This document shows positions 38,901 through 47,637 of a DNA stretch of 64,000 nucleotides, piece by piece. The stretch lies in the NCBI RefSeq assembly GCF_007752345.1, contig NZ_CP036299.1:3869501-3933500 (forward strand), given 5' to 3'. Origin of the DNA: Planctopirus ephydatiae (lineage in GTDB: Bacteria; Planctomycetota; Planctomycetia; Planctomycetales; Planctomycetaceae). A program made the position numbers and the translations under genes. Below the pieces are notes generated by a model. That model saw nothing but the letters and a program-made list of their open reading frames with translations, was not told where the DNA came from and made no database searches. Each line of letters opens with the position of its first letter. Position 1 is the first letter of the stretch.

Positions 38901-39910
38901 GGTCTTAAACGCGTATCAACTCGATACAAAAAGCCTTCATCGCTCGCATCGTTCAGAAATCGCACCAGGCGCTGTGCCACCAGCAAGTCATCCGTATTTC
39001 CTCGATGCAGAAAGACCAGGTCGATATCCGAACTGTAGTTAAGTTCTTCGCCACCTAGCTTGCCGAGTGCAAGGACAGTAAAGCCGCTGACCGAAGCATA
39101 AAGATTTCCAGCAGCTAAGCGCAAACCACATTCTACGACAGCATCCGCCAGCAGCGAAAGCTGATTGACAACTCCGCGAAAATCCATCAATCCAAACGTA
39201 TCGCAAGCGCCGATGCGCAACATTTCACTATGTCGAAATCGCCGCACCGCATTCGCCGGATCAGCCCCCGGCTGCAAAGCACTCACCGCCTCGACAGCAC
39301 CTTCAAAAAACTCCTGCCGACTTCGCAAATCGGCCAGTCGATGATGATGTGTCAGTTGCTCCAGCAGTGCAGGCCGCCTTAAAAGAATCCCAGTCAGATA
39401 CTGGCTGCCGACGAACAGCTTCAACAGGATCTCGACAGCTCTGGGGTGAGCCGCCAGATAGGAATAGAGATGATCCGGATCCGGGTATTTTTGAATGTAC
39501 CGCTCAAAGTTCAGTATCGACTGATCGGGGTGTGGTAATGAAGAAACAATGGCAATCAACTGCTCCAGCGTCGCCATCCGCACGATCTCGCTGGTCTGGC
39601 GATTCCTCCCCAGATGAATCAACTGCGACCGTTCCAAGACCTGATCTGGAGTCACAGAACCCGGCTGGGAACCAGCCCTGCCCGCATCAGCCCGGGCTTT
39701 ACTCGCTCCAGCCGCAGGATTGGCTCCAGCCCCTGTGGAACGCTCGGCTCCTTGATAAAGAGAACGACTTCCACCCAGCAGCAATTGAGTGAGCCTTTGC
39801 CGGGCTTGAGACGGATTTTCAAACTCCAACCTGGCCAGAAATTCTTCAATTCGTGCGGACTGATCAGGATCTCGCAGAGATTCAATCAGTTCCCGCCATG
39901 TGGGTTGCAT
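35984..39910 (-). CDS. glnE: Glutamine synthetase adenylyltransferase/adenylyl-removase with two inserted ACT-like domains
   Basis: A 1308-residue protein from the ATG at 39910; family members are usually about 950-1000. The N-terminal (deadenylylating) nucleotidyltransferase has 'LGKLGGEELNYSSDIDL' near 281-298, followed by its helical domain 'GSIRDIEFIVQYLQMTRGLT'. The C-terminal (adenylylating) one has 'LGKCGGKEMGFASDIELM' near 1003-1021 and 'LSPGGLVDCEYLVQALQLTW'. Between them lies an extra block of about 250 residues with two ACT-like patterns: 'DEPGDLSMICGLLFVYGFDI' near 615 and 'ADDSIGFLYEFTNALAICGV' near 758. The enzyme switches glutamine synthetase on or off by removing or adding AMP. 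In GlnD, ACT domains bind glutamine, so this GlnE may sense an amino acid itself. The start is set by a GGAAAGAGA site. No PII or GlnD gene is nearby. Confidence 0.93.
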   Translation of the reverse strand: MQPTWRELIESLRDPDQSARIEEFLARLEFENPSQARQRLTQLLLGGSRSLYQGAERSTGAGANPAAGASKARADAGRAGSQPGSVTPDQVLERSQLIHLGRNRQTSEIVRMATLEQLIAIVSSLPHPDQSILNFERYIQKYPDPDHLYSYLAAHPRAVEILLKLFVGSQYLTGILLRRPALLEQLTHHHRLADLRSRQEFFEGAVEAVSALQPGADPANAVRRFRHSEMLRIGACDTFGLMDFRGVVNQLSLLADAVVECGLRLAAGNLYASVSGFTVLALGKLGGEELNYSSDIDLVFLHRGNTDDLLVAQRLVRFLNDASDEGFLYRVDTRLRPWGRSGNLVSTPEAYLTYLSRHAAIWEKQALIKARVIAGDFALGEEFLGLIENVIHGAPESAVRASIRESKQKIEQGLVRRGRQWGEVKSGMGSIRDIEFIVQYLQMTRGLTHPHIRSRNTLDSLVRLADQGFLQADEYRQLTVGYVFLRTIEHAIQLMHNKQDHALPENERELSYLARRLDFPDAATFIRHYEDHSREIRRIYEKYLLTETVEPIEIQPLHTASVETFGLVSYEKAFSKEERQKHRDWLQELTIEQSVRVDANSMPDGAYRVTVLGVDEPGDLSMICGLLFVYGFDICSGDVFTDCHPSEILTRYAQSLRTNKRVTREVHQQHLRDFVDVFHAKPLVDAVVPELWQRYEDDLRTLKHVARTKGHAEAQGLLAKRVAAALRGNESSGSRLLPVEISVQDARERQATLLCLKADDSIGFLYEFTNALAICGVAIEQMAIRNEGHRVHDTLLITDARRGGRIQDDRHVEELKAAIALIQQFTHLLPKAPNPEAALVHFRQFLQELFLQEAWWEQLSSLERPEVLDALAKLLGISDFLWQDFLRLQHSNLFPVLADVEGLQIATTKEQLAEELRQEIFQGADLSRWQLRLNSFKDREMFRIDMRHILGYIGPFGHFSNELTDLAEVVVSRAFEMSLRELTWRHGSPLLHAGSPCSWTVLALGKCGGKEMGFASDIELMLVYEGEGKTDGPRPIATSEFFHRLVELFSQSIFARQEGIFRIDLRLRPYGKAGNLAVSKEAFISYFGFGGPAWPYERQALVKLRHVAGDQELGKALEAFRDQVLYSGQKFDFAAMRALRERQVRQLSNSDGFNAKLSPGGLVDCEYLVQALQLTWGSTHPELRTTNTREALRMMRDLALLPLDDAEKLKAAYRFHRALIDALRMVRGDARDLTVPPASSEEFEFLARRLGYHDREAELASEMEKHIQVVTELVRRWTDPNLDSHPDVEMASVPGAVLEEGTHGSIGL

Positions 39911-39915
39911 GTCGA

Positions 39916-39924
39916 TCTCTTTCC
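39916..39924 (-). promoter_or_regulatory. Ribosome-binding site that fixes the glnE start
   Basis: GGAAAGAGA on the minus strand, five bases before the ATG at 39910. The frame is open to 39949, but the upstream ATG has no such site and encodes non-family residues. Confidence 0.6.
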
Positions 39925-40080
39925 AGAAAGCATCTGCGGATCTCAGCATGCCATCTTGCGGGCAACCTGATGCCCCACAGGAGCTATACTGACATCAACC
40001 TTTTGATGACATCGATCAACCAGTTGACGCATTCCAAACCGATCTTTTCTCATGTATGGAGTTTAACCCTCGAATGGCCA

Positions 40081-41031
40081 TTACAGCTCGACAGGGCTGG
40101 CGAAATCCGTCGGCTTAAGCGCTAAAACTGATGATTTTAACAGCGGCAACAGACTTTGGGCTGTACTGCCCATAATGAATTGTTTGAATCCAGTGCGCCC
40201 ATGTGTCGTGAAGACAGTCAGGTCGATACCGTGCTCTTCAACAAACCTTGGAATCGTGGCCAACGGACTCCCCTCCAACAGTTCCACGCGCACACCATGA
40301 TTCAAAGTTCGCCAATCCGTCTGATGCAAATGAGCATGAATCGTATTATGGGAAGCTGTTCTCACCTGCTGGTGGTAAGCATCCACGGCGGCTTCATCGC
40401 TCCCTGCACTGCGAAGATAAGTTGCCAGCGGAAACTCGATGGAATGCAGGATGAACAACCGCGCATCGAGATGATGGGCAAAAGCGATAGCTGCATGCAA
40501 AGCCCGCAAAGAATCTTCAGAGAGATCAGTACACACGGCAATCTCGCGGATTTCGCGCAGTTCTTCGGGCTTAACGACCCACACCGGGCACGGGCAGATC
40601 TGCAGAAGTTTGGTCGAAGTACTGCCAAACAATGTATGCGACAGGACGGATCGATTGCGGGCACCGACCACCAGCAGATCGGCCTTCACTTCCTGAACCA
40701 GCAGCGTCAACTCGCGTGATGACCCACCCATGCGCAACTGGTATTGAGCCTTCACACCTCGAGCTATGGCTGCCTCAACCAGCCGAGTGAGAGCCTGATT
40801 GGCGAAATCTTCCACCGTTGAATAAACGTTGGTGACATCCGCATGGATCAAATCTTCAGCCTGTGGCGAGAGATCGAGGCAGGCACAATAAATGAGTTCT
40901 GCACCTCGATTGGCTGCAAATTCCAGACTTTGCAAAATCGCGGCCTGGGTGGGTGCAGGAAGTTCATCACCAACCAGACGATCCCCTTCATGCAGATCAA
41001 CACCAACGACAATTCGGGAGATGGTGTGCAT
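40081..41031 (-). CDS. Tandem universal stress protein (two UspA domains)
   Basis: A 316-residue cytoplasmic protein built of two UspA folds. Domain 1 (about 5-160) begins 'ISRIVVGVDLHEGD' and ends 'LLVVGARNRSVLSHTLFGST', with an N where the usual second glycine of the ATP-binding loop G-2x-G-9x-G(S/T) stands. Domain 2 (about 165-305) begins 'IREIAVCTDLSEDSLRALHA' and ends 'HGRTGFKQFIMGSTAQSLL', which keeps that loop. Domain 2 may thus bind ATP while domain 1 is degenerate. Tandem Usp proteins typically respond to energy or oxidative stress. It is divergent from a secreted protein gene across 298 bp. Confidence 0.9.
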   Translation of the reverse strand: MHTISRIVVGVDLHEGDRLVGDELPAPTQAAILQSLEFAANRGAELIYCACLDLSPQAEDLIHADVTNVYSTVEDFANQALTRLVEAAIARGVKAQYQLRMGGSSRELTLLVQEVKADLLVVGARNRSVLSHTLFGSTSTKLLQICPCPVWVVKPEELREIREIAVCTDLSEDSLRALHAAIAFAHHLDARLFILHSIEFPLATYLRSAGSDEAAVDAYHQQVRTASHNTIHAHLHQTDWRTLNHGVRVELLEGSPLATIPRFVEEHGIDLTVFTTHGRTGFKQFIMGSTAQSLLPLLKSSVLALKPTDFASPVEL

Positions 41032-41329
41032 AGTTTGCTACTTTCTGCTGTGGGGTGAAACCAGCCGATCAGCTCAGATGATTTCACCAGGAATGCTGAA
41101 CTTCGCGGATCGGCCCGCTCAATCAATTGGGCAGATCGGAAACGGACTAACTGTCAATCAGTTTAACTTCCTGAGCATGAGTATTACCACGACGGACCGC
41201 AACAGAGTGGCCTTTGTCCACAATCAAGTAGCTGTTACGATTGAACTTAACTCATGGAATAGACGGCTCCTGAAGCTTCAAAGTCCATCGCAACAAAACG
41301 GTCTTGTCCCCGGGAACGGATCTCCCCTG

Positions 41330-42319
41330 ATGAAAACTCGATCATCCCGTTTGAAAATGATCGCCGCACCAAAACAATGGCAGTTCCTCAGGCGATGCAT
41401 GCTCCAGAGCAGTCTGAGTCCTTTTCGCAGTCTGAGTCCTTTTCTCTGGGTGCTCTTCCCGACTTTGCTGCTCGCTCAGGAGGAATCAGCTCTCCTGAAG
41501 TACAAGTTTCAACCGGGACAGTCTTTGAACTACCTGGTGGCATCGCAGATGGTGGCGACCACCAAGGTGCAAAATGCCGAACAGGATTCCACGAATCAGT
41601 CGAGTTCCATCAAAGAACTGAAAATCGTTTCGGTCGATCCACAAGGCCTCTCCACGATCGAGTCCAGCGTCAAGCGAATTCTCATCAAGGCGACACTTCC
41701 AGGCGGTGGCCAACTGGATTACGACAGCAGCCAGACCGATCCGGTGCCTCTCCCCTTCCGATTGGCTGCTGAGAGCATTGGAAAGACGACTTCTCGCATC
41801 ACACTGGCACCTGATGGTCGAATCATTAAAGCCGTCGCCCTGCAGCCCGATGGGACGCCCATTGCCAATCCTGCTGCCGGGCCCACTCCGCGGCATGATG
41901 TCCTTCCCTCATTTCCGGCAGGTCCCGTCCAGAGAGGGAGTACCTGGCAGGAAACATTTCAAGTCGAAGTTCCGGGTGTTGATAACCAGTCGCGAACCGT
42001 TCAACTCGCCCGGAAATTCCAGGTCACATCCATTTCAGTGACTCCTAACAATCAGAAACTGGTGCAGATTGGCTTTGTCGTCGAACCGGCAGTTCCACCC
42101 TCTGAGCCAGAAATCATTTCCAGGCTCACGCCCTTTCTTGTGACTGGAGAACTGACCTTTGACACGTCGGTGGGGGCTGTCGTGGCGTATCAATCGGAAT
42201 TGAATCGAGAAGCGGTGGATGCGTTAGGCCCCGGGACCTTGCTGAGAATGTCAGGAAAGACACTCGAAAAACTGGTTCCACCCCAGACTCCTCCTGCACT
42301 TCTCAAGCTGGAAGAGTAG
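41330..42319 (+). CDS. Secreted protein of unknown function (possibly DUF6263-like)
   Basis: A 329-residue protein from the ATG at 41330 (the frame is open to 40892, but the upstream part overlaps the usp gene). The N-terminus has a basic stretch, then 'LWVLFPTLLLAQEES', a signal peptide with a probable cut after LLLAQ or nearby. The mature part starts 'YKFQPGQSLNYLVASQM' and is a beta-rich single domain with 'ITLAPDGRIIKA' and 'GPVQRGSTWQETFQVEVPG'. This layout resembles the DUF6263 family from memory only. The signal region contains an 18-nt in-frame duplication. No function is assigned. Confidence 0.7.
   Translation: MKTRSSRLKMIAAPKQWQFLRRCMLQSSLSPFRSLSPFLWVLFPTLLLAQEESALLKYKFQPGQSLNYLVASQMVATTKVQNAEQDSTNQSSSIKELKIVSVDPQGLSTIESSVKRILIKATLPGGGQLDYDSSQTDPVPLPFRLAAESIGKTTSRITLAPDGRIIKAVALQPDGTPIANPAAGPTPRHDVLPSFPAGPVQRGSTWQETFQVEVPGVDNQSRTVQLARKFQVTSISVTPNNQKLVQIGFVVEPAVPPSEPEIISRLTPFLVTGELTFDTSVGAVVAYQSELNREAVDALGPGTLLRMSGKTLEKLVPPQTPPALLKLEE
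41410..41445 (+). repeat. In-frame 18-bp tandem duplication in a signal-peptide region
   Basis: CAGTCTGAGTCCTTTTCG at 41410-41427 is repeated at 41428-41445 with one difference. It encodes SLSPFR-SLSPFL in the secreted protein just before its hydrophobic core, so it lengthens the n-region by six residues without breaking the frame. Confidence 0.85.
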
Positions 42320-42367
42320 TGCTCGCGATTCCTCTGTCTTCTGGTTCTCACTAATAAAGACAGACGC

Positions 42368-44644
42368 CTATCGGTCGGCTCGACTCTGGGGATGAAACTT
42401 TTGTGAGAGATTCTGCGACAATCCAGCCGCCACGGCATCTAACTGAGCACATTCTTTGCGAATCGGTTCCAAAGCTTCGTTTCTCGCAATCCGAGTTTCC
42501 AGTACTCCAGCCGCCTGCTGCAATTTTTCGCAGCCAATGTTACTCCCGGTATTTCGCAACGTATGCGCAATTCGCTTAATGGCGCGTAAATCCATAGCTT
42601 CGACAGCCAGACAAAGATCCCGCCGCCATCCTGGAAGATTCTCCAGCGTCAGCACCAGCAACTCATCCAGAAGTTCTTCATCGTAAGCGACTCTTTCAAG
42701 GCCAGCTTCACGATTCAGCCAAAGATCATTCCTCGAATTGGGCACTGGAGTTTCCTGCTGACCAGAATCCCGCCTGGCTCCTGTTGAATGTGATGTTTCC
42801 CGACTTTTCAAATCGACGGGCCGATCAACTTCCGAAGCTGCAACCGACGAACTTTGCGTTGTTTTCAAATTCTGCATCAAAGCCTGTTCGATCTGGCTGA
42901 ATAGTTGCTCGCGATGAATCGGCTTCGTGGCAAAATCAGTGCAACCCGCAGTCAGTGCCTGCTGACGATCACTGGCCATGACATTTGCCGTTAACGCAAT
43001 GATCGGCCCTGACCAACCTCGCTTTCGTAATTCACGCGTCGCCTCCAAGCCATCCATTTCCGGCATCTGCATATCCATCAGAATCAGGTCAAATGGCCGG
43101 TTGACCTGCAAACTTCCCTGCACAGCTTCAATGGCCTCTCGGCCATTGTTCACCATTTGCAAATCCACGCCCAATCGCCCCAGCCAGGAGCTCAGCAACA
43201 ATCGATTATCAGGCCCATCTTCTGCCAGCAGGATCCGGCATCGTGGCAATTGACGTTCTTTTATCGCTGGATATCGACCGGAAAGTTGATGCGTCTTTTC
43301 CAACTGCTCAAGTGGGAGCCAATTTTCTACTTGGGATCCGATCAGCGGGAGTTCCAGCGTAAAGACACTTCCTTTGCCAAACTCACTGCGTACCGTGAGA
43401 TCCCCTTCAAACAATCGGGCCAATTGTCGACTGATCGATAACCCGAGCCCAGTCCCTCCAAACCGTCGAACCGTCGATGTCTCTGCCTGCGTAAATGGCG
43501 TAAACAGTTTTTCCAACTGTGCCTCTGTCATACCGATCCCGCTATCTTGCACCTCCAGTACGAGTCGAGAAGGCAAGCTGTCATGTGCATGCGTCGCGGT
43601 TTTCTCTGAGGGGCTCGTCACAGTAATTGGCGTTGGATTGCGTACTCTGGCCACGATGCGAACAATTCCGGATTCTGTGAATTTCACGGCATTACTCACC
43701 AAATTCATCAGGATCTGCCGCAGCCGTGTGGGATCGCTCACGATCACTTCCGGGAGTAAGCCTTCTCCTTTCAATTCCAGTTGCACACGCTGGGATTTCA
43801 AGCGACTACGAAACAACTGCAGAACGTCCGCTGCAATCTCCAGCGGACGACATTCCAGTTGTTCGATGGTCAGTCGCCCGGCCTCGATTTTTGAAAGATC
43901 GAGCGTGTCGTTGATCAAGCTCAACAAGTGCTCGCCATTACGTAAAATCGTATCGACAGCACTGCGATGTTCAGCCGCTGAAACTTCTTCTTTCTGGATG
44001 GACTCGGCAAATCCCAGAATAGCCGTCAGCGGTGTGCGGATTTCATGACTCATATGAGCCAGAAAATCACTTTTGGCACGATTCGCACGATCGGCTACTT
44101 CCATTTGTCGCCGTACTTCGTTGTTGGCCAGTTCGAGAAGCCGCGATTGAGCGAGCAATAACGTATGAAAATCGAGCAATCGATACTGACTCGGTGAAAT
44201 CTGTATGACCAATGGTTCGTAGCTGTGCGGCCAGGGACGGTTCAATGCGATTTGTGCAGCCTGCGGAATCGGCAGGTTTCCAGGATGCACAGCCTGCACC
44301 ACATCAATGGAATCGATCATATGGCGGACTGGTCGTTTCAAGTACAAATCCAGCCCGAAAGGTCGGCTCAGTAACGTGAGCAATTGACTTCGAGAGATAA
44401 CTCCGACCAGTTCCTGGTCTTCAATTACCATGATGCCGATACACTCAGGTGTCTTCTCGAAGAGTTCGACCACTTCACTGGTCAGCGCCTCTGCAGTGAC
44501 CTGCCAGTCGTCCAGAGGGAGTGAAGAAACCTGGGCACCCGGCTTCAGATTCAATAGACTTTCATGCAGTCGCCCAAAGACCGAAGGATTGCTCTCCAGT
44601 GCCCACAAGGGTAGCCGAACACTGGAAATCGATGTAGAACTCAT
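42368..44644 (-). CDS. Hybrid sensor histidine kinase with CBS sensor, receiver and Hpt domains
   Basis: A 758-residue protein from the ATG at 44644 (the frame is open to 44749). The N-terminal region, about 38-160, looks like a CBS-domain pair ('[20 protein letters not shown]', '[14 protein letters not shown]') instead of a PAS or periplasmic sensor, and no membrane helix is seen, so it should be cytoplasmic. The core has H200 in '[19 protein letters not shown]', the N-box '[13 protein letters not shown]', 'DSGIGM' and '[13 protein letters not shown]'. A receiver domain follows with D524 in '[12 protein letters not shown]'. An Hpt domain has H694 in '[14 protein letters not shown]'. All phosphorelay residues are present. 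CBS pairs often bind adenylates, so an energy signal is possible. The final regulator is unknown; the response regulator at 45.8 kb is a candidate neighbour. Confidence 0.9.
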   Translation of the reverse strand: MSSTSISSVRLPLWALESNPSVFGRLHESLLNLKPGAQVSSLPLDDWQVTAEALTSEVVELFEKTPECIGIMVIEDQELVGVISRSQLLTLLSRPFGLDLYLKRPVRHMIDSIDVVQAVHPGNLPIPQAAQIALNRPWPHSYEPLVIQISPSQYRLLDFHTLLLAQSRLLELANNEVRRQMEVADRANRAKSDFLAHMSHEIRTPLTAILGFAESIQKEEVSAAEHRSAVDTILRNGEHLLSLINDTLDLSKIEAGRLTIEQLECRPLEIAADVLQLFRSRLKSQRVQLELKGEGLLPEVIVSDPTRLRQILMNLVSNAVKFTESGIVRIVARVRNPTPITVTSPSEKTATHAHDSLPSRLVLEVQDSGIGMTEAQLEKLFTPFTQAETSTVRRFGGTGLGLSISRQLARLFEGDLTVRSEFGKGSVFTLELPLIGSQVENWLPLEQLEKTHQLSGRYPAIKERQLPRCRILLAEDGPDNRLLLSSWLGRLGVDLQMVNNGREAIEAVQGSLQVNRPFDLILMDMQMPEMDGLEATRELRKRGWSGPIIALTANVMASDRQQALTAGCTDFATKPIHREQLFSQIEQALMQNLKTTQSSSVAASEVDRPVDLKSRETSHSTGARRDSGQQETPVPNSRNDLWLNREAGLERVAYDEELLDELLVLTLENLPGWRRDLCLAVEAMDLRAIKRIAHTLRNTGSNIGCEKLQQAAGVLETRIARNEALEPIRKECAQLDAVAAGLSQNLSQKFHPQSRADR

Positions 44645-44959
44645 GGCGTACTCCCGGCTATGAATGCAGGCTGATTGCCACGGGTTAAGGAAAATGCCAG
44701 ACCAGTACAGATCAACTTCAATAGCAACATTCTGATCGGTCAGCCTCAATAGTTATTGTGAAATTCGAGTGAAGTTGCCACCTTTCTGGAGTTCTTCCCA
44801 TAGGCTGCCCCGAATAAGTTCCCCGTTTTCATTACGAAACTCGCTGGCGTTTCGCAGATTGGCTGGAACTCTGCTATTCTTCCCGGAGGTGCAAATGAGG
44901 TGCATTGCACCTCAACTCTGAGAATGATGACTTTCGCCAGGTAAGTTGAAAGTGGATTG
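44645..44959. other. Divergent intergenic region between the hybrid kinase and the ABC ATPase
   Basis: 315 bases without a gene. It should hold promoters for both divergent genes. The notable element is a perfect palindrome at 44896-44914 plus a third half-site just upstream at 44886-44893. Confidence 0.55.
44886..44914. promoter_or_regulatory. Operator-like palindrome with an extra half-site
   Basis: TGAGGTGCATTGCACCTCA at 44896-44914 has perfect 9-bp arms around one central base. The half-site GAGGTGCA also occurs directly repeated at 44886-44893, eleven bases (one helical turn) before the palindrome's own half-site at 44897. This is typical of a transcription-factor site that controls one or both divergent genes. 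It ends 46 bp before the ABC gene start. Confidence 0.45.
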
Positions 44960-45640
44960 ATGATCGAAGTCCAGCAGGTCACCAAGATTCATGTTCGAGG
45001 ACAAACGCAGGTTTACGCACTTCGTGAAGTGTCCTGTAAAATCCCAGCCGGTGCATTCAGCTTTATTCTGGGACCTTCTGGCAGCGGAAAGAGTACATTG
45101 CTGTATCTCATCGGTTGCCTGGATGAACCGACGACGGGAGAAATTTTCGTCAATGGTCAGTCGCTGAAAAAGATGACTGCTTCCGAAAAAGACGCCTACA
45201 GACGTAATGACGTCGGATTCATCTTTCAAAGCTTCAATCTGCTGGCCAATCTCAATGCAGTGGATAATGTTCTCGTCCCTTACCTGGCCCGAGGGGCATC
45301 CACCCAGCAGCGTCAGGAAGCCATCGAACTGCTGGAAAGAGTGGGATTAAAGGATCGTCTCGATCATCGCCCCAGTCAACTTTCCGGCGGCGAGCAGCAA
45401 CGTGTCGCCATTGCCCGGGCTTTGCTAAAAAAACCAAGACTGATTCTGGCTGACGAACCCACTGGCGAACTCGATTCGGTGAACAGTCAGCAGATTCTGG
45501 CCTTACTGCGTAACTGCAGCCAGGAATTGAAAACCACAGTGGTCGTCGTCACTCACGAGCAGGAATATGTGCACGAAGATGATTTCGTCGTCCGCATTCG
45601 GGATGGAAAACTGGGGACACCCGCAGGAACTTTGTCATGA
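44960..45640 (+). CDS. ABC transporter ATP-binding protein, LolD/MacB-type
   Basis: A 226-residue ATPase of the LolD/MacB/FtsE class: '[14 protein letters not shown]' start, Walker A '[20 protein letters not shown]', '[20 protein letters not shown]' (Q-loop), signature '[16 protein letters not shown]', Walker B '[13 protein letters not shown]' and '[10 protein letters not shown]' (switch His). Such ATPases drive mechanotransmission permeases for lipoproteins, macrolides or division. The permease is usually the next gene, but here the next gene is a response regulator, so the partner must be elsewhere. A TTG one codon earlier is also open. Confidence 0.92.
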   Translation: MIEVQQVTKIHVRGQTQVYALREVSCKIPAGAFSFILGPSGSGKSTLLYLIGCLDEPTTGEIFVNGQSLKKMTASEKDAYRRNDVGFIFQSFNLLANLNAVDNVLVPYLARGASTQQRQEAIELLERVGLKDRLDHRPSQLSGGEQQRVAIARALLKKPRLILADEPTGELDSVNSQQILALLRNCSQELKTTVVVVTHEQEYVHEDDFVVRIRDGKLGTPAGTLS

Positions 45641-45790
45641 TGAATTCTTCATGCAAAGGAACTGACTCTTGAAAGTCGCAGGATACTCTCGCCAGACTGT
45701 GTGCAGAATATCCGGCCTTAACTGACGCAACCGACAATTCATTGTGCGAATTCGACAACTGCCTATTTCACAGACACGCGAGAGACGACT

Positions 45791-46696
45791 ATGACAACGC
45801 TCCTCGTGATCGATGATTCTCCAATTGATCGGCGACTGGCTGGCAAGCTTCTGGCCGGGCGATCGGACTGGACTGTCCTGTATGCTGCCGATGGTGAGGA
45901 AGGTCTCCAGAAGGTGAGACACTTTCATCCGCAACTGGTTTTGACGGATATGCAAATGCCCGACAAAACCGGGCTCGACGTCGTGACCGAGGTTCGCAAA
46001 GAATTCCCGCAGATTCCTGTCATCCTGATGACCGCCCAGGGAAGCGAGGAACTGGCTGTTAAAGCTCTTCAGCAAGGGGCTGCCAGCTACGTTCCCAAAA
46101 GGCTCCTCGCTCAGGAACTGACAGGTGTGGTCACCCGTGTGCTCGCTGCCACTGATGAAGATCGGTCACGAGTCGCGCTGTTCAGCAGACTCACCGAACA
46201 GATCGAGCAGTTCGTGCTCCCCAACGACCTGCCTCTCATCATGTCCCTTTCTCATCATCTCCAGAGATCGCTGGCCAATATCTGGGAATGTGATATCACC
46301 GAGCGGGTACGGATTGGCACAGCCCTTGAAGAAGCCCTGCTCAACGCCTATTACCATGGAAATCTGGAAGTCAGTTCGACTCTTAAAGAGCAGGATCACA
46401 ATGCCTTCCATGAAATGTCCGAGATGCGCCGCAAAGAATCCCCCTGGCGCGATCGAGTCATTCACATTTCATCGCGAATTCAGCCTACCATGGCACAATT
46501 TGTGATTCATGATGAAGGCCCGGGCTTTAACCCTGCGGGACTTCCCGATCCCACAGATCCTGAGTACCTCGAAAGGCCCAGCGGTCGCGGGGTGCTCCTC
46601 ATGCGGGCCTTTATGGATGAAGTGACTTACAGCAAAAAAGGGAACGAAGTCACTCTTACCAAACATCGTTACCCCCGGGAAACGCCCCCGGTTTAG
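45791..46696 (+). CDS. Response regulator fused to a GHKL (anti-sigma/RsbW-like) ATPase domain
   Basis: A 301-residue protein. Residues 1-120 form a complete receiver: acidic pair 'DDS', phospho-acceptor D53 in 'LTDMQMPDKTG', T81 and K103. A linker follows, then a HATPase_c domain: N-box 'LEEALLNAYYHGN' at 179-191, 'HDEGPGFNP' at 240-248, and 'SGRGVLLMRAFMDEVTY'. This resembles RsbW/SpoIIAB serine-kinase anti-sigma domains; no histidine-kinase phospho-acceptor domain is present. Phosphorylation of D53 could switch a partner-binding or serine-kinase activity. An insertion of about 30 residues (195-225) interrupts the ATPase domain. It lies 150 nt after the orphan ABC ATPase. Confidence 0.88.
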   Translation: MTTLLVIDDSPIDRRLAGKLLAGRSDWTVLYAADGEEGLQKVRHFHPQLVLTDMQMPDKTGLDVVTEVRKEFPQIPVILMTAQGSEELAVKALQQGAASYVPKRLLAQELTGVVTRVLAATDEDRSRVALFSRLTEQIEQFVLPNDLPLIMSLSHHLQRSLANIWECDITERVRIGTALEEALLNAYYHGNLEVSSTLKEQDHNAFHEMSEMRRKESPWRDRVIHISSRIQPTMAQFVIHDEGPGFNPAGLPDPTDPEYLERPSGRGVLLMRAFMDEVTYSKKGNEVTLTKHRYPRETPPV

Positions 46697-47080
46697 CTGC
46701 AGAATTCCCTTGAGGCGGGTTGTCAGAAGAGACGGGTTTCCCGAAATTCGGTGACGAACGCAGAACCTCCCCCTGTTGAACGGTGTCGTCTCCACTGTGT
46801 TCTCCCCACTGTGTCGGGACGATCAGGTCAACTTGAGCGGCAGATCAATCTTTGACATGCACAGGCCTCAATTTTGCCTGCATCATTCGCCTCGAACAGC
46901 GCAGATAGTTACGATCTTAGTTCGATTCTGCACGAGTTTCTCTGGCAGAACATGGTCTTTCACATTTTGCCTCTGGTGCGAATGCGTTCGCTAGAATCGC
47001 TTCGCTGACTTTCGCAACGAAATCACCAGAATCACTGAAAATTTGTGGTCAATCGACTGACTGGGAGAAGAGCATTCAGC
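46697..47080. other. Intergenic region upstream of hisI
   Basis: 384 bases without a supported gene. It contains two near-copies of CCACTGTGT around 46788-46812. There is no run of histidine codons behind an ATG, so no his-type leader peptide. The hisI promoter should be in its right half. Confidence 0.5.
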
Positions 47081-47479
47081 ATGGGGAGCACCGGTAATCC
47101 AAATGGCCCGGATTTTGAAAAACATCCGCTCATTCCTGTCATTGCTCAGGATCACGCCACGGGCGATGTCCTGATGCTGGCTTACATGAATGCCGAGGCC
47201 TATCAGGAAACTTTATCCACAAACAGAGTCGTCTACTTCAGCCGGAGTCGCTCCAAGCTCTGGCGCAAAGGCGAAGAGAGCGGCAACGTGCAGCTTCTCA
47301 AAGCGTTGTACTTCGACTGTGACTCCGACACACTGCTGGTAAAAGTCGAACAGATTGGTGGGGCGGCCTGCCATGAAGGTTACCGCAGTTGTTTCTTCCG
47401 CCAGATTCAGCCCGAAACCGGTGCTGTCACAACCATCGGCGAACGTGTTTTTGACCCGAAAGTTGTGTATCACAAGTAA
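47081..47479 (+). CDS. hisI: Phosphoribosyl-AMP cyclohydrolase
   Basis: A 132-residue single-domain HisI. It has '[20 protein letters not shown]', '[20 protein letters not shown]', the metal-binding '[13 protein letters not shown]' and the cysteines in '[15 protein letters not shown]'. It opens the ring of phosphoribosyl-AMP in step three of histidine synthesis. The ATG at 47081 follows a GGGAGAAGAG site; a GTG at 47045 is in frame but lacks such a site. No fused HisE domain is present. hisG follows after 158 nt. Confidence 0.95.
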   Translation: MGSTGNPNGPDFEKHPLIPVIAQDHATGDVLMLAYMNAEAYQETLSTNRVVYFSRSRSKLWRKGEESGNVQLLKALYFDCDSDTLLVKVEQIGGAACHEGYRSCFFRQIQPETGAVTTIGERVFDPKVVYHK

Positions 47480-47637
47480 TCGGGCATTCCAGACCTTCAA
47501 ATCGTCACCAGACGCTCCAAAACGTTGCCAGACCGTGATTTTAGGAACATTTGAGCTTCATGGTCTCCCCTTGAAGCCAGTGATCTGTTCCAATACATCA
47601 ACTTTTCAGTGATCAACTTACAGCCGAGTGAATTGCG

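Noticed and set aside
39349-39792. 147-residue plus-strand frame within glnE
   Set aside because: Complement of the glnE N-terminal region; no independent support.
46858-46994. Possible histidine leader peptide before hisI
   Set aside because: The small frame has only three scattered His codons and no attenuator-like hairpin with a T-run.
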